This document shows positions 1-11,028 of a stretch of 64,000 nucleotides of DNA, piece after piece. The position numbers were made by a program, and so were the translations under genes. Where the stretch lies: contig CM077643.1 of the NCBI GenBank assembly GCA_039707465.1, positions 63,924,605 to 63,988,604 of the forward strand, in the 5' to 3' direction. The stretch's first letter is position 1. Each line of letters starts with the position of its first letter. The notes under the pieces were generated by a model. It did not search any database, was not told where the DNA came from, and was given only the letters and a program-made list of their open reading frames with translations. Origin of the DNA: Rhabdophis nuchalis (lineage: Eukaryota; Chordata; Lepidosauria; Squamata; Natricidae).

Positions 1-33
1 TTCCCTCCCTCCCTCCCTCCCCCCCCCCCCCCC
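1..33. repeat. (TCCC)n running into poly-C
   Basis: A low-complexity pyrimidine tract at the left edge, cut by the window start. Confidence 0.9.
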
Positions 34-575
34 GTGGGAGAAGCGCAATGGATCTGGGCTGAAGCAATGCCACGCGTCCCCACAGAGAGGGCTCTGAGTG
101 CCACCTCTGGCACGCGAGCCATAGGTTTGCCACCACTTATATAGATAGAGAAAGAGAGAGAGAAGAGGGTGGGCGAATATGACTGCTTTTAAACTTGTTA
201 TTTCTTTTCCTTTTCTGAGTATTTTTAGTGAACTGAGATAGGTTATTAGAGTTAACTATAGTTTGAAACATTGTTGATTTTTTTTGACTTCCCGACCCCA
301 TTTGTAAATCATTTTGAACTTCACCCAGAGAAAGTGGCAATTAGTCACTGGGCATTTCCTCACAGCCATGTTGGCATAATTCTTCCCATTTCTGATTCCA
401 TAGTTATGTACACTGCCGTAAATTACATTGCACAGATGGCTGAACTATATTCTGTTTCTGTGATAAGTCTTGAAAGAGGGCAAAGGTTCGTTTTCCAAGC
501 GTTTTCCAAACATTTGATTACCAGACTACGTAGGGAACATCTTCAACAGAATTTAGGGGACGTCAGTGTCTCTCT

Positions 576-800
576 GTTTATAAGGGCTTCCAGTGTGGGT
601 GTGGCAAGTGAGGGTCTTGTGATGAGTCAGCGCTCACAAGATCCACCCACACCTGAAGCCCTTATAAACACACAAACACTGGCATCTCTTAAACGCCGCT
701 GAAGATGTTACCTAGCTTGGTAACGAAATGTTCAAAACCAACCTACAAGCTCAGAGAACGAACTTTCATCCTCATCCTACACCCAAGCTATAGATATTCA
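576..800 (+). repeat. Penelope-like element tail (tentative) with long inverted repeat
   Basis: The stretch holds a perfect 15-bp inverted repeat (576-590 with 655-669), continued inward by a second paired block. It is followed at 699-728 by CTGAAGA, a GTTACC/GGTAAC stem with a 6-nt loop, and GAAA. The tail (caaaaccaacctacaagctc then agagaacg) recurs at 18445-18495 and resembles 19895-20005. I recognise these tails as squamate Penelope-like or a related retroelement; the assignment is tentative. An open frame through 271-702 looks like chance. Confidence 0.45.
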
Positions 801-1851
801 CCACTATTGCATAAGGCTTGGAAATAGGTTGGTCCTTATAGTTTTAATATGGAATAATTTAAGAGCAATAATTGGTGGACTTCCTTGGCTACATCTTCTT
901 TTTAGCCAGCATCACCTGTAGGCGGAAAAAGCCACTTCCAATTGCTACTCTTAACATATAATGGGACAGAACTGGGCAATTGTGGTCAATTTCCTGGGGT
1001 GGAGACTTTAGTCACCTTTCAAGATGTACTACTGATGTTGGAAAATCCACATTGTTGACCTGCTGCTCAGGCTGTTTGTGAACATTGGTCTATTCCTCCA
1101 GTAGAGCATTACATTTTTTGTCTCAAAATAGCTTAGATGACAGATCAGTGGATCAGACAAAGGGATTGGGAGACATGGGATGGAGCCACACCTTCTGTTT
1201 TAATAGACACAACTCTTCTCCACTTCAGTGATCTATCAATCAGGATGGAGGAGTAGCAAAGAACATCAGGTGATCACCCTCCCATGTTCCTCTGCCATCT
1301 CTTTGAAGTGTTGTCTTGGGACAAAATTCAAATTGCCATATTGTTATGGATTGTTATATATTTTAAGCACAAAGCATACATGGGGCCTTTCCCCAATGCA
1401 GAGCTGAAGTCTTCAAGTCTTCAAGAAAACAATTATCATTACAAAATTAATGTCACTGTTGACTGTCCTTCTGAAGAATACTGCTGCTTCGCATTACTAG
1501 AATTACTTGACATCCCTCCAAAATAATGTGTTGCAAAACCTAAAACATTTTACACACTCTGGGGTTGTGGTGAGATGTGTTAATGTAAAGGAGGAAATGC
1601 TGCTTAACCACAAGCGCAGCGAAGAATCACTTAACACTGCCTCACTCATGGGCTGTGGACAAGATAAAGTCAATGGCATGGAAACACATTTGAACATTTT
1701 TAGTGCTGGTAAATATGTTGTGGTTAGAAGAAAGGAAGGGACCACAAGTTATCTAGAAAAAAATAGAGATTTTATACTATCTTTCCCAGACCTGGGTGCC
1801 CAGATAAGGGGGAGTCTCGAACTAGTTCAAGCCAGTTCATGGTTTAAAACT
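801..1851. other. Intergenic/intronic DNA, nothing recognised
   Basis: AT-rich unique-looking sequence. Short open frames (for example 1507-2184, which runs into the hAT element) have no protein-like features. It lies downstream of the recognised RIN3 exons and is probably a RIN3 intron. Confidence 0.5.
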
Positions 1852-1859
1852 ATCTGCAC

Positions 1860-2196
1860 CAGAGGTGGTATTCAGCCAAATCTGACAGGTTCTAGAGAAC
1901 TGGTAGTGGAAACTTTGAGTAGTTCAGAGAACCGGCAAATAGGCTGGCCCCACCCTGCTGCCTCCCAGCCAATCTTTTTTTGTTGCCCTGAACAGAATGG
2001 AGTTGGAAATCAGGTTAGTGGGGTGGGGAGGGAATGGGGATTTTACAGTAACTTTCCCCCAGGAGTGGGGAGGGAATGGGGATTTTGCAGTATCCTTCCC
2101 CTGCCAGGTCCACAAAGCCATGCCCACAAAGCCACACCATGCCCACAAAGCCAAGCCCACAGAACTGGTAGTAAAATCTTTTGAATCCCACCACTG
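1860..2196 (+). mobile_element. Non-autonomous hAT element (family A)
   Basis: It starts CAGAGGTGGTATTCAG and ends TTGAATCCCACCACTG, so its ends are inverted. It is flanked by the perfect 8-bp duplication atctgcac (1852-1859 and 2197-2204). The ends beginning CAG and the 8-bp duplication are hAT hallmarks. The interior holds repeated CAC/GCCCACAAAGCC units and no transposase frame. Confidence 0.88.
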
Positions 2197-2205
2197 ATCT
2201 GCACA

Positions 2206-2431
2206 TAGCAATAGCAATAGCACTTAGACTTATATATCACTTTACAGCCCTCTTTAAGCAGTTTACAGAGTCAGCCTATTGCCCTCAACAATTGAGTCCT
2301 CATTTTACCCATCTTGGGAGGATGGAAGTCTGAGTCAACCTTGAGCCTGGTTAGATTTGAACTGCCAAATTGCAGACAGCTGACAGTCAGCAGAAGTAGT
2401 CTGTAGTACTGCATTTTAACCACTGTGCCAC
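2206..2431 (-). mobile_element. tRNA-derived SINE (reverse orientation)
   Basis: Read on the minus strand it begins GTGGCACAGTGGTTAAAATG (A-box region), has a B-box-like GGCAGTTCAAATCTAA and ends in a (GCTATT)n tail (plus-strand agcaatagcaatag). It begins immediately after the target duplication of the hAT element at 1860. A shorter copy of the same family is at 19130-19295. Confidence 0.7.
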
Positions 2432-2490
2432 ATATTAGAACCTCAGATGTGTCCTGCTTGCGCATGGATCAAACCAGCTTGTTCAAGCAG

Positions 2491-2506
2491 AGGGGGGGGG
2501 GGGGGG
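2491..2506. repeat. Poly-G tract
   Basis: A run of G with no other feature. Confidence 0.9.
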
Positions 2507-2509
2507 AAA

Positions 2510-3479
2510 TCCTGAAGTGTGTCTGACAGGAATTATGCTTTGCACACACTAGAAGGACTGTACTCTGGGCCCTCTAGAGAGTCATTTAGTTCAGGCAAAG
2601 GGAAAATGACTGAAGCTTCTACTATGGCTTAATTGTGTGCGAGCACATTTTGTTGGCACGTCTTGTGAAGTGGAAATAGTGGTCCACAGCTTGTGAGTGC
2701 TAGATTGAACAATGCTAGCTAATGGAATGTGCTGGAGAGACAGGTTGTACTCTCTAGTATTTATTAAGTAAGAAAGGAAAGAGAAGAATCTGTGGAAATC
2801 TGCCTGAAATCTCAGTCTTCTGCGACCTCTGACCAAATTAGCAGCTGTAAATCTTTGAAGGGACTCTTTCAGTGACATTGGAAACAGCCTCACTTGCTCA
2901 AGGTGAAATTGCCTTATTCCAAGTCCAGCTTGTCTTTTTTTTTGGTTTTTGTTCAAACAAATGAAACATAGTTTCATAAATATCTATAAGAGGCTTAAGA
3001 TAAACACTTTCCTCCTGTGCCTGTAAAGCCCTATGTTATTACCATCTCCTAGTTAAACTCCGCTGGTTCAACCATTAATTGTGATTGTGGGGCTCGAAAG
3101 GCAGAGGTATTTAATAATGGAATGCAGAATTTAGAGGAATTGGAATCCTTCCCAGACGTCCATAAAGGAATGAAGAATCCTTCCTCACTTATGGGTAAAC
3201 GTCTCCCTTGGTTTTGTGGTGGAACTGGACAAGTAATTAATGGAGTAGATAGCTAGGCGCTGATTTCTAAACACTTTACAAAATAGTTAATCAAACTATT
3301 CAAATATTATGCTTTTCCCGAACAGTGCAACGTTTCTAAAAAGAAACGATCTTGTCTTTTACAGTACAGCAAATTCCCTATACCACCAGGCTTGTAATTC
3401 TGGGCTTGGGCAATCTGGAATGCAACTTTTGTGTACTAAGCACATTACATATAATTGTCTGCTATAACTTCCTAACTGT
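2510..3479. other. Non-coding DNA, nothing recognised
   Basis: No coding exon, RNA gene or clear repeat boundary seen. A minus-strand open frame at 2591-2977 shows no conserved motif. Confidence 0.5.
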
Positions 3480-4290
3480 CAACGACTACTTCAGCTTCAA
3501 CCACAATAATACACAGGCAAACAATTGATACAAACTCAAGGTAATCTGCTTCAAACTCAATTGCAGAAAATACGACTTCAGCAACAGAGGGGTCAACACC
3601 TGGAATGCTCTACCTGACTCCATTGTTACAGCCTCAAACCCTCACAGCTTCAGCCTTAAACTGTCTACCGTGGACCTCACCCCATTCTTAAAAGAGTGCA
3701 CCAGTGTGCCTATCAGCCTGTCTTACTGTTCCCATTTATCTGAATTTACTTCCTTTGTTCATGTTTATATCCATACCTATTGTGGCCCAGCTGGCTCGGG
3801 ATGAGCTGCTGATGGATTCCTCTAGTGAGGAGTCCTATGAGTCTGCTCTAGAGGAGGAGGCCGAGAGTGAGAGAGCAGAGAGCTCGGCTAGGTATCAGAG
3901 GCATCTGGGGCTTGGTGTAGTGGGGAGGAGGAAACCCAGTTTGTCCCTGATGTCAGGCTAAGAAGGATTGAGAGGAGGCAATGGCAATTAGCAGAATGAC
4001 GCAGTCGGAGATAATCAGTAGCAGCTGCCTAATTGACTAGCCCCTCCCAAGAGGCTTTAAAAGAAATCCTCGGTACATCGAAAGGTTTGCAGGAAATAAC
4101 AGAGAGGTTTACAGAGTCAGAGAGTCAGAGAGTTTGTATCGTGTTATCGTCTAGTCAAGGTTAGTTCAGGCAAGCTGCCAAGTAGCAGTCAGTCTAGTCC
4201 TTTGTCTTGGGTCGGGAGGGAGTCAGAACACATACCTATACTTGTTATCTTGAACATGCTTGACAAATAAATACGTAAATAACTTAAAAT
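3480..4290 (+). mobile_element. LINE 3' end, interrupted by a solo LTR
   Basis: Translating 3540-3700 with tolerance for breaks gives a degraded reverse-transcriptase C-terminal tail (the NTWNALPDSIV type common to non-LTR elements), followed by a 3' UTR. The UTR is split at 3781 by the LTR and resumes at about 4233 with acttgttatcttgaacatgc and an AAATAAATA tail. The LINE clade was not assigned. Confidence 0.5.
3781..4232 (+). mobile_element. Solo LTR of an endogenous retroelement
   Basis: The insert begins TGTGGCCCAGC and ends AGTCAGAACACA. The bases tacctat are present on both sides (3774-3780 and 4233-4239); because of edge ambiguity the true duplication may be 5-7 bp. It interrupts a LINE 3' UTR whose sequence is continuous once the insert is removed. 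A TATA-like TTTAAAAG at 4055-4062 suggests plus orientation. The small open frame at its start has no viral protein motif. Confidence 0.65.
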
Positions 4291-4299
4291 TACTTAAAA

Positions 4300-5467
4300 C
4301 AATCTCAAAAGGTATTTTATTATTTTCCCATATCATCCCATTAATTGGGAGTCCACTTTCATAAAACCAGAGCAGGAAGAAAATAAATTAAATTAAATTG
4401 TGATGGGATATAGGAAGAAGAAAAAAGTGTGGCGTGGGGAAATTCAAACGAACATTCTGTTCCATATGTTCTCAATGTCCTTAAATAGCCTGGGAGAATT
4501 AGTGGTAGATCAAAATTATATTATCAGTAACACACTATTATAATATCGAGTTATTTTCTTTCATTTTTAAACCATGGAGACCCATAAAATTCTACATCTC
4601 TGGATCCCAGTGTCTGCTTGCAAGTATATATAAAGTGTTGAAATAGCTACATCTTCTGGTTGTATTAATTTTTACCTTTGACAACTCTACAACATAATAT
4701 TTAATTATTTTTCTTTTGGTGGACAATGTGTCAACATTGAAAGTCAACCTGCAATATGCTGCAAATTATCCAAATCAAGAATAATTGAGATTTTTGAAAT
4801 GCTTCCAAATTGGAAGCAAAAAGTTGGCTGCCTCCAACAAAAGTTTCACGAAGTAAGACAGCCTTTAAAGGTTCAGTAAGTTAGGAAATAGTTTAGACTG
4901 CCAAACTAGTATCCTATTAACGGTTAGAGAGGTTTAAAATAATATTTCTTTGACAGTCTGTGCTAGTGCAGAGGAGTAGCACTAGTAAAAGTTCTAACTC
5001 TACCCAAGTGAATGGTAAACTACTACAGATGTCTCTCCCACCAGTGATAGTAAAAAAAACCCTACACAATAGCTTGGTCTAACAGCCGACTAGAAGTAGA
5101 GAAGAATCATTTGTGAATTATTGGGAAATACCCATTTGATTTTCTTAAAATAAAACAGAACTAATTCTACTGGCTCAAGGGCTGCCAAAAACATAGCCTA
5201 ATGTGCAATCTAAGAAAAAATATTTCTTATGAGGCTTTTATTGCTAATAGTGCCATAATTCTTACAACTGTCCGATAATGTCTAGTGTAATTAATTACAC
5301 TTTAATTCAGCTGAGATACTGCTCTCGTTGCCCATGAACAAAAATTCTGAAGGGTCTGTTATAACTAGCACAAATCTACACTAATCATCATTGTCACTTT
5401 ATCAGAATAGCTATTAATATTAAAAAGAATGGTTGGTTTTTTTAAAAGTTTTTTTTTTTAATAGTAC
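4300..5467. other. Probable RIN3 intron, nothing recognised
   Basis: AT-rich sequence immediately downstream of the 5468 exon donor. The next VPS9 exon was looked for here by its conserved YGADDFLPV motif and not seen. Confidence 0.5.
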
Positions 5468-5776
5468 CTGGGTTTCCTTGAGTCATAGAATCATAAATGA
5501 GTTTGCAAGACTTCAGTAGAATGCTGATTTTCTTTTCTGGAGAATAAGTCTTGGTCATGGTTGTGAATTTATGGAATATTCTTTCCAGCAGAGCAGATTC
5601 AGGCACACTAGTGGTGACTCCCAATTCGGTTGTAGTTGTATTTTGTATGACTTGCTGGTTTTCCTTTAGGAGTTTGAAAGATCCATCTTTATTATGGATT
5701 TCCCGTAGATAAGTATCAATGGGCACTTTTAAAGGCTTCAAGACACATTTGTGCAAAGCTGATTCTATTATCACCT
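5468..5776 (-). CDS. RIN3: RIN3 exon: RIN homology / start of VPS9 domain
   Basis: This 309-bp exon lies between acceptor tttttcag (5777-5784) and donor gtacta (5467 leftwards). It begins by completing the glutamate codon left open at 9466 and reads VIIESALHKCVLKPLK, then KDGSFKLLKENQ, TTTELGVTTSVPE and YSPEKKISILLKSCKLIYDS. This is the helical bundle leading into the VPS9 catalytic domain, and it identifies RIN3 rather than RIN1 or RIN2. It ends with one base (QGNPG). The next exon, which should encode the conserved YGADDFLPV segment of VPS9, was not seen between 1 and 5467, so the catalytic core lies left of the window. Confidence 0.94.
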
Positions 5777-6385
5777 CTGAAAAAGGGGGAAAATAAGCAT
5801 GTCAAAGGAATATTTGAGAAAGCAGCAACATAATAAGACTGGCATATTCAGACTTTGGAACCCATAGAGATTTACATCAACACAGCTAATAATGACTCTG
5901 TTGTTTTATCTGACTTGATCCTGACTTTAATTAACTTTCACAGTAAGATGTAATTTTTGGTTTTCTCTGCCATCATTCTGGGCACCTGTGCATATTTGAA
6001 CAAATTCCATTAGCCAGTTTATAATCAAATTTGAGGGACTAGGCTTCAGTGAAGTCAGAGATAGGTCTTCTCTGACTAAAGGCTATTTGTAAATAAAATA
6101 AACACCACATTTCATCAGCACTTGAGCTAAGACAGAGCTTTTCTCAAGCACCTTGGAAATCAGGAGATCTAGGCAGTTCAAATAGGTAGAAAGATTTATT
6201 ACAAACTCTCTATAAGAATCTGAACTACTAATGGTTAAAGCAATTTGGCTGTAAATAAGGAATTCATAGTGAGTTGAACTTAGATCTCTTACGGGTGTGA
6301 AGGAATGCATGACTGATGACGCATTTGACCCCTTCCTCGGGCTCAGCCTGGTCATCTCCTATAGATTTAGTGAGCAGATGCAACA

Positions 6386-6428
<43 letters not shown>

Positions 6429-8309
6429 ATGTATGTATGTATGTATGCATGTATGTATGTATGTATGTTTCCTCATTTAAGAAAAATGTTTTTCTGCTGG
6501 GAATACTGAAATTCTGGACTTGATTAGTACAAGTCTCAAAATACTTTAAAATCCTGTTGCTTAAATTATATTAAACTAAAAATTAGGCTAGGTTTAACAA
6601 ACTTAATAAATGCATAAAGAATCAGTTTCTCCTGCAAGTTTACGCATACTTTTTAATTCTTATCAGGGTCTTTTTACAGAAATGGGGAAAAGGAAAGAAT
6701 TGCCTCAAGTCATTCTCTAGGAAGGGGCTCTAAACAAAGTAGTATTCAATGTCTGAGATAACCAGATAGATAATTCTAAAGAAGTATAGATAATTCTAAA
6801 GAAGTATAGATAATCAATTAAAACAGAATATCAAAGAAGTTGGGTTTTTTTGTATTTTTAGTTTTTCCATGTATGCCTGGTTTCTGAGAATTGAATAAAA
6901 TAGTCAAAACATAATGAAGAAAACATAACATGGACATTTAAGGCACTGAGTATAGAGTAGACATGAAGAAAATTAAATTCACTTGTCTATGGGCTATGGG
7001 CTAGAAGATTTCTGTCATTTTGCCAAAAGATCTTAGATTTATTTAAGAGATGAAAAGGTATTTTTGGAAAACTTTAAGTGAGATTTAGTCTGGATGTAAC
7101 AAGGGAAGTAATCTCAGGGATAGCCTCAGCATTTTTTCCAAGCAGTTCCAAGTAATTTCCCAGGGAGTGGCATATAGTGAGGAATTGGAAGCTTTCTATA
7201 AAAAAAAATACAGAGCTCAGTTCTTGATCAGGAGGAAATATCAACAGCCTGACTGTGTAAATAGATGATTCCTTAGGAAGTGGATATGTGATGGAGCAAT
7301 TCTTAAAACTTTCGTTTCCACATCAGACTCATTGTTGTTTTGATATCTGCAAAAGAAGTATTTTGCTCATGGAGTGCAATCCTAATGTTAAATGTCATAG
7401 TCCATCATATTATAACTCATATTCTACTGAAATTATTGCCTAAGGTTTCCAACAAATGAGCAAAGAGGCAAGTTTATTTTTGCAAAAGTTCAGCAAATTG
7501 CATCACACTGTCCTGTCTCAGCTCTAGAGTGTTAACAATTCAAATTAGTCCATGAGATTACAGCTCAAGCACTTGATCTTCTTTGTAGCACCAGGAGAAG
7601 CAATGACATAGGTCCATACAAGATGCATCTTTTTAAAAAGGCACGTTCATACAAATGCAGTGATGGCTTTCAAGGCAGACTCCCTCACTTCTCTCAGAAC
7701 TAATCAAACCAATCTATAATTTAATTCCCAACACAAACATTTCTGTGATACTAATTTACTAATTTACAAACTAACATTTCAGTAATACTAATTTGCATGC
7801 AATCATAGCATTTATGGATTCCCAAGATTTAATCAGAGATAATTTCAATGGCTTCAGTAGTGTTAGTACCAAATTAATGGGCCTGGCAAAATAGGCCTTC
7901 CTGATGCTCTCAAAATGCTTTGGAATGCACTCCCACAATCCCTTGCCCCTGGGGTTGATGGAAATTGAAATCTGCAATATTATTAATGTAAGACTTGCAT
8001 AAAATTATATCTTTAAGCTAAATAACTCAATAATTATAGTCTGTACAATAATAAAGAGTTGGATAGTGAAAGCGGGATAATTAATGACCTTGGAAATTTC
8101 AATTTCATAGAACTGACATTTCTACACATTTTACAAGCAGTCTGAAATGAGAAAATTAGTACAATAAGGTTTCTCCCTGTGTTTATATCAAAAACAGTCT
8201 CATAGGCTAGATGCCTGGATACCAAAGTGCATGATAATATCATAAAAGAAATGGACAGATTTACTTCCAAATGAGCCACAATCAGCTGTGGTTTTGAAAC
8301 ATGTTTTTT
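5777..8309. other. RIN3 intron with one microsatellite
   Basis: Intron between the 9466 and 5468 exons. Apart from the tetranucleotide tract at 6385-6470 no repeat boundary or coding signal is clear. Confidence 0.6.
6385..6470. repeat. (TGTC)n / (TATG)n compound microsatellite
   Basis: About 11 TGTC units followed by about 10 TATG units with one TGCA interruption. It creates long but meaningless open frames on both strands. Confidence 0.95.
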
Positions 8310-8405
8310 TTTAAATCTGTGAGGTTGAGGTTTATTGGATCTATATGCTGCCCTTCTCCCAAAGGACTCAGGGTGGCGTACAACATAACAAACACATATT
8401 ACAAA
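8310..8405 (-). mobile_element. LINE 3' UTR fragment (CR1/L2 type)
   Basis: Contains the motif gcccttctcccaaaggactc followed by agggtggc, which is the reverse complement of the gccaccctgagt...ggagaagggc 3' end shared by CR1/L2-type squamate elements. Confidence 0.55.
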
Positions 8406-8558
8406 AGTTAAAAGGGAGATTAAATAGAATATCCAAAAAACCCCAATTGACATTTACAATAAATGTGGATAACTATGTGTGTGAAATTTACCATTGAATA
8501 GGGGCCATTGACAAAAGGTGCTTTAAATCTTTTTTTCCATCCTAATCCTGGAAAGAGC

Positions 8559-8676
8559 TAGTGGTGGGATTCAAATAATTTAACAACCAGTTCTCTGCCC
8601 TAATGATTTATTCTAACAACCAGTTGACCTAACTGCTCAGAAAGTTAACTATCGGTTCTCCTGAAGTGGTGTGAAT
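8559..8676 (+). mobile_element. Truncated hAT family A element
   Basis: Starts TAGTGGTGGGATTCAAATAA, the family A left end, and contains the AACAACCAGTTCTCTGCCC block also seen at 39394. The right end is missing or decayed, and no target duplication was found. Confidence 0.6.
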
Positions 8677-8739
8677 TGGAAATATCTACACAAAACTAAG
8701 CTGAGGATAAAAAATGTTAAAAGAAATTATTTGTCTGAA

Positions 8740-8884
8740 ATGGTATAAGGTTCCTGCCTACGCAGGGGGTTGGACTAGAAGACCTACAAGGTCCCTTCCA
8801 ACTCTGCTATTGTATTGTATTGTATTGTATTGTATTGTATTGTATTGTATTGTATTGTATTGTATTGTATTGTATTGTATTGTA
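8740..8884 (+). mobile_element. Snake-type CR1 (L3) 3' end with seeded (TATTG)n microsatellite
   Basis: The 3' end ggttggactagaagacctac through ccaactctgctattg is the tail of the CR1/L3 family found in snakes. It runs directly into about 15 perfect TATTG units (8808-8884). This family is known to spread microsatellites from its 3' end. Other copies of the tail without a long tract are at 20985, 24205, 37702 and 55825. Confidence 0.8.
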
Positions 8885-9465
8885 AATAACCAATTCTTCA
8901 GAAATCTACTTTCTCCTTACATCCTCTGCCCACCATGCTTGTCCTTGTTTACATTCATACTGTTAATTTACAACATGTACCCTAGTTTATCCCCATGTGA
9001 AATAAAAAGAATAAAAAGGACTATGGGAAAACGTGCAGTCGGAAAAAGGAATCAACTTTGATCAATACCCGTCTCTACATTATCTCCATGTTCATCCTGT
9101 TAAGTTGATGATTATTTTTGTTGAGTGCATACAATTTAAAGTGCTTTAAAATTAAGGATAACTATCAGATGTATGCTGAGATGCAGGGAATGGGGTTCAG
9201 AAATAAAAACATATTCTTTAACTCAGGGCAAGTGATTTTTTTTTTCCATCCAATTTTCTAAACTACCATTCTGAAAAGGGAAGGAACAACAGAAGCATAT
9301 TCTTAATGCTTTGTTGGGAACAAGACTCCATTACAGGCTGGATTGGATCTGGAGAACCACTAGATGATAATGACTATATTACCTATTAGCCTGGTCCATA
9401 TGCAATGAAACTGTATGCCATTCTTGCTTATTGATCAAAACCCCCATAGAAATGTGAACACTCAC
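8885..9465. other. RIN3 intron next to large exon donor
   Basis: No repeat or exon recognised between the microsatellite and the donor of the large RIN3 exon. Confidence 0.6.
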
Positions 9466-10614
9466 CTAGCTTCTCATCTGTGTGAACAGTTGGGTCCATT
9501 AAAGATTTCAGCTCGGTACTTTGAATTAAGTAACTTTTCAATTGTGTCATCATTAAGCGAATCTCTTGTAGCATTTCTGTGCTGGAGATCTGCTTTGCCA
9601 TCATCTCCAGACTGTAGACTTTATAGTCCTGCACCAAGTTGCCAAAGTAAGAGTCTTTATCCTGGGCCAGTTCCACAATCTTCTTCTGGAGCTTTCGGTC
9701 AGAAGAGAGAAATGCTGTGAAGACATTGCTTAGGCTGACCATGGACAGGCGTCGCTTGGCCCTGCCTAAAATCATAGAATGGGTCTTCTTTACTTTAGGG
9801 AATTGACCGGTCCTCAATTCAAACTCATCTTCAGTGCTACTTGTAGAATAAGAATCTGGCTCAGAGGCAGACATTTGAGCCCCTGCATTGCCAACAGGAG
9901 AATGCAATGAATCACTTGAACGTTCACAATCTGATATGCTGGCAAGCTTAAGATGAGATTTTGATTCCTTTTTGGAAATGGAGCGAGTTTTTTCTACTGT
10001 TTGTTTATTTTCTTGTTGAACTTCTGACTCTTCAATGTTCTGCTGCTCCAAAGAAAAAGTGCTGGTAGATGATGACTGTTTAAAGAACCTCTTCTTTCTT
10101 AGTGGTGGGATGGGAGGCTGGGAGGGTTTTCCCGATGATATGTTCTGCTGCTGTTCTGTAAGTGCCTTCTTGACCTCTCCATCAGGCTTCATGTTTTGAG
10201 CATTTGAGGCAGATTTCTCTGTCACTTCCACAAATACATCCGGAGCTTTATCACCCTGGTGATCGTTAGTCAAAGTTTCGTTCCTCCTGTTCTGTTTTTC
10301 TACTTGTTTTTCTTCTGGCAGTGAACATTTCTGACTTTTATCAAAGGAAGAGTTTCCTGAAGTTCTCTCAGAGGAACATCGCCTTGGTGGAATGGATGGA
10401 GGAATCTTCTTTGAAATTGTAGATGGAAGGCTGGGAGGAAAAAAGAGCTCTTGCCTGGTATCTTCCTTGTCTTTGCTAATTTCAGTTTTCATCTCCTTTT
10501 TGGTTTTCTCCAAATTCTGGAATTGATCCTCTTTGGAAGGGGTCATAGAAGATGTTTTGGCTTGTTCCACAGCATGAAAGGATAATAGAAGTGGTGGAGG
10601 AGGAGGAGGAGGAG

Positions 10615-10648
<34 letters not shown>

Positions 10649-11028
10649 AGGCAGAGAAGGAGGAGGCAGAGAAGGAGGAGGCAGAGAAGACGGAGGAGGT
10701 GGAGGTGGAGGACGTCGAGCAGGAGATCTCTTTGGAGGTTTTGTCACAAGATTTCTACCACCAGAAGGACTCTCCCTGAAGATCTCTGGAGGAGAAACAT
10801 GTGGGGGAAATTGATAGCTGCTCTCCTCTATAAAAATAGGATTTACAAACCACAGCTTGTCACTTCCTATTGACAGCTCAGTTTCACATGAACAATTGTT
10901 CGTGCCGCTTGCAAAAGGCTGGCTGGGGTTCTTTCCTTTTTTGGCCTGAGCTGTGATGTAAGCAGGATCTTTCACAGAATGGAGAAGGCTTCTTCCTTGT
11001 CTTTGATGTAAAGAGGACTTCCAGAAAC
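9466..11028 (-). CDS. RIN3: RIN3 large exon: proline-rich region and start of RIN homology region
   Basis: This is the 1563-bp central exon of RIN3, about 521 codons, with acceptor ttcacag at 11029-11034 and donor gtgagt at 9465. RIN3 is an endosomal adaptor and guanine exchange factor for RAB5-family GTPases; its proline-rich part binds SH3 proteins in mammals. The exon starts SFWKSSLHQRQG. It then has SDKLWFVNPIFIEE, conserved in RIN3, followed by a long proline tract (about codons 75-130) coded by a (GGA)n-type repeat. Further SH3-ligand-like stretches follow (IPPSIPPRR, SQPPIPPLRKKR). The end holds KKTHSMILGRAKRRLS, ELAQDKDSYFGNLVQDYKVY and SSTEMLQEI, the start of the RIN homology region. 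The reading frame is open throughout. An in-frame extension upstream of 11028 is intron. Confidence 0.95.
10591..10712 (+). repeat. (GGA)n-type microsatellite inside RIN3 coding exon
   Basis: An imperfect GGA/GAG repeat, interrupted by AAGAGG and GCAGAGAAG units, lies inside the large RIN3 exon. Read on the minus strand it gives proline runs broken by S, L and R. Read on the plus strand it gives a meaningless polyglutamate frame. The tract is in frame and could vary in length between individuals. Confidence 0.9.

Noticed and set aside
616..640. GTGATGAG inside the 576-669 hairpin as a hammerhead core
   Set aside because: The essential first C of CUGAUGA is G, and no GAAA follows the inner stem.
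271..702. 143-codon plus-strand frame
   Set aside because: It runs through the hairpin and tail of a repeat and shows no domain.
10552..10779. Plus-strand polyglutamate open frame
   Set aside because: It is the antisense of the proline-coding repeat in the RIN3 large exon.
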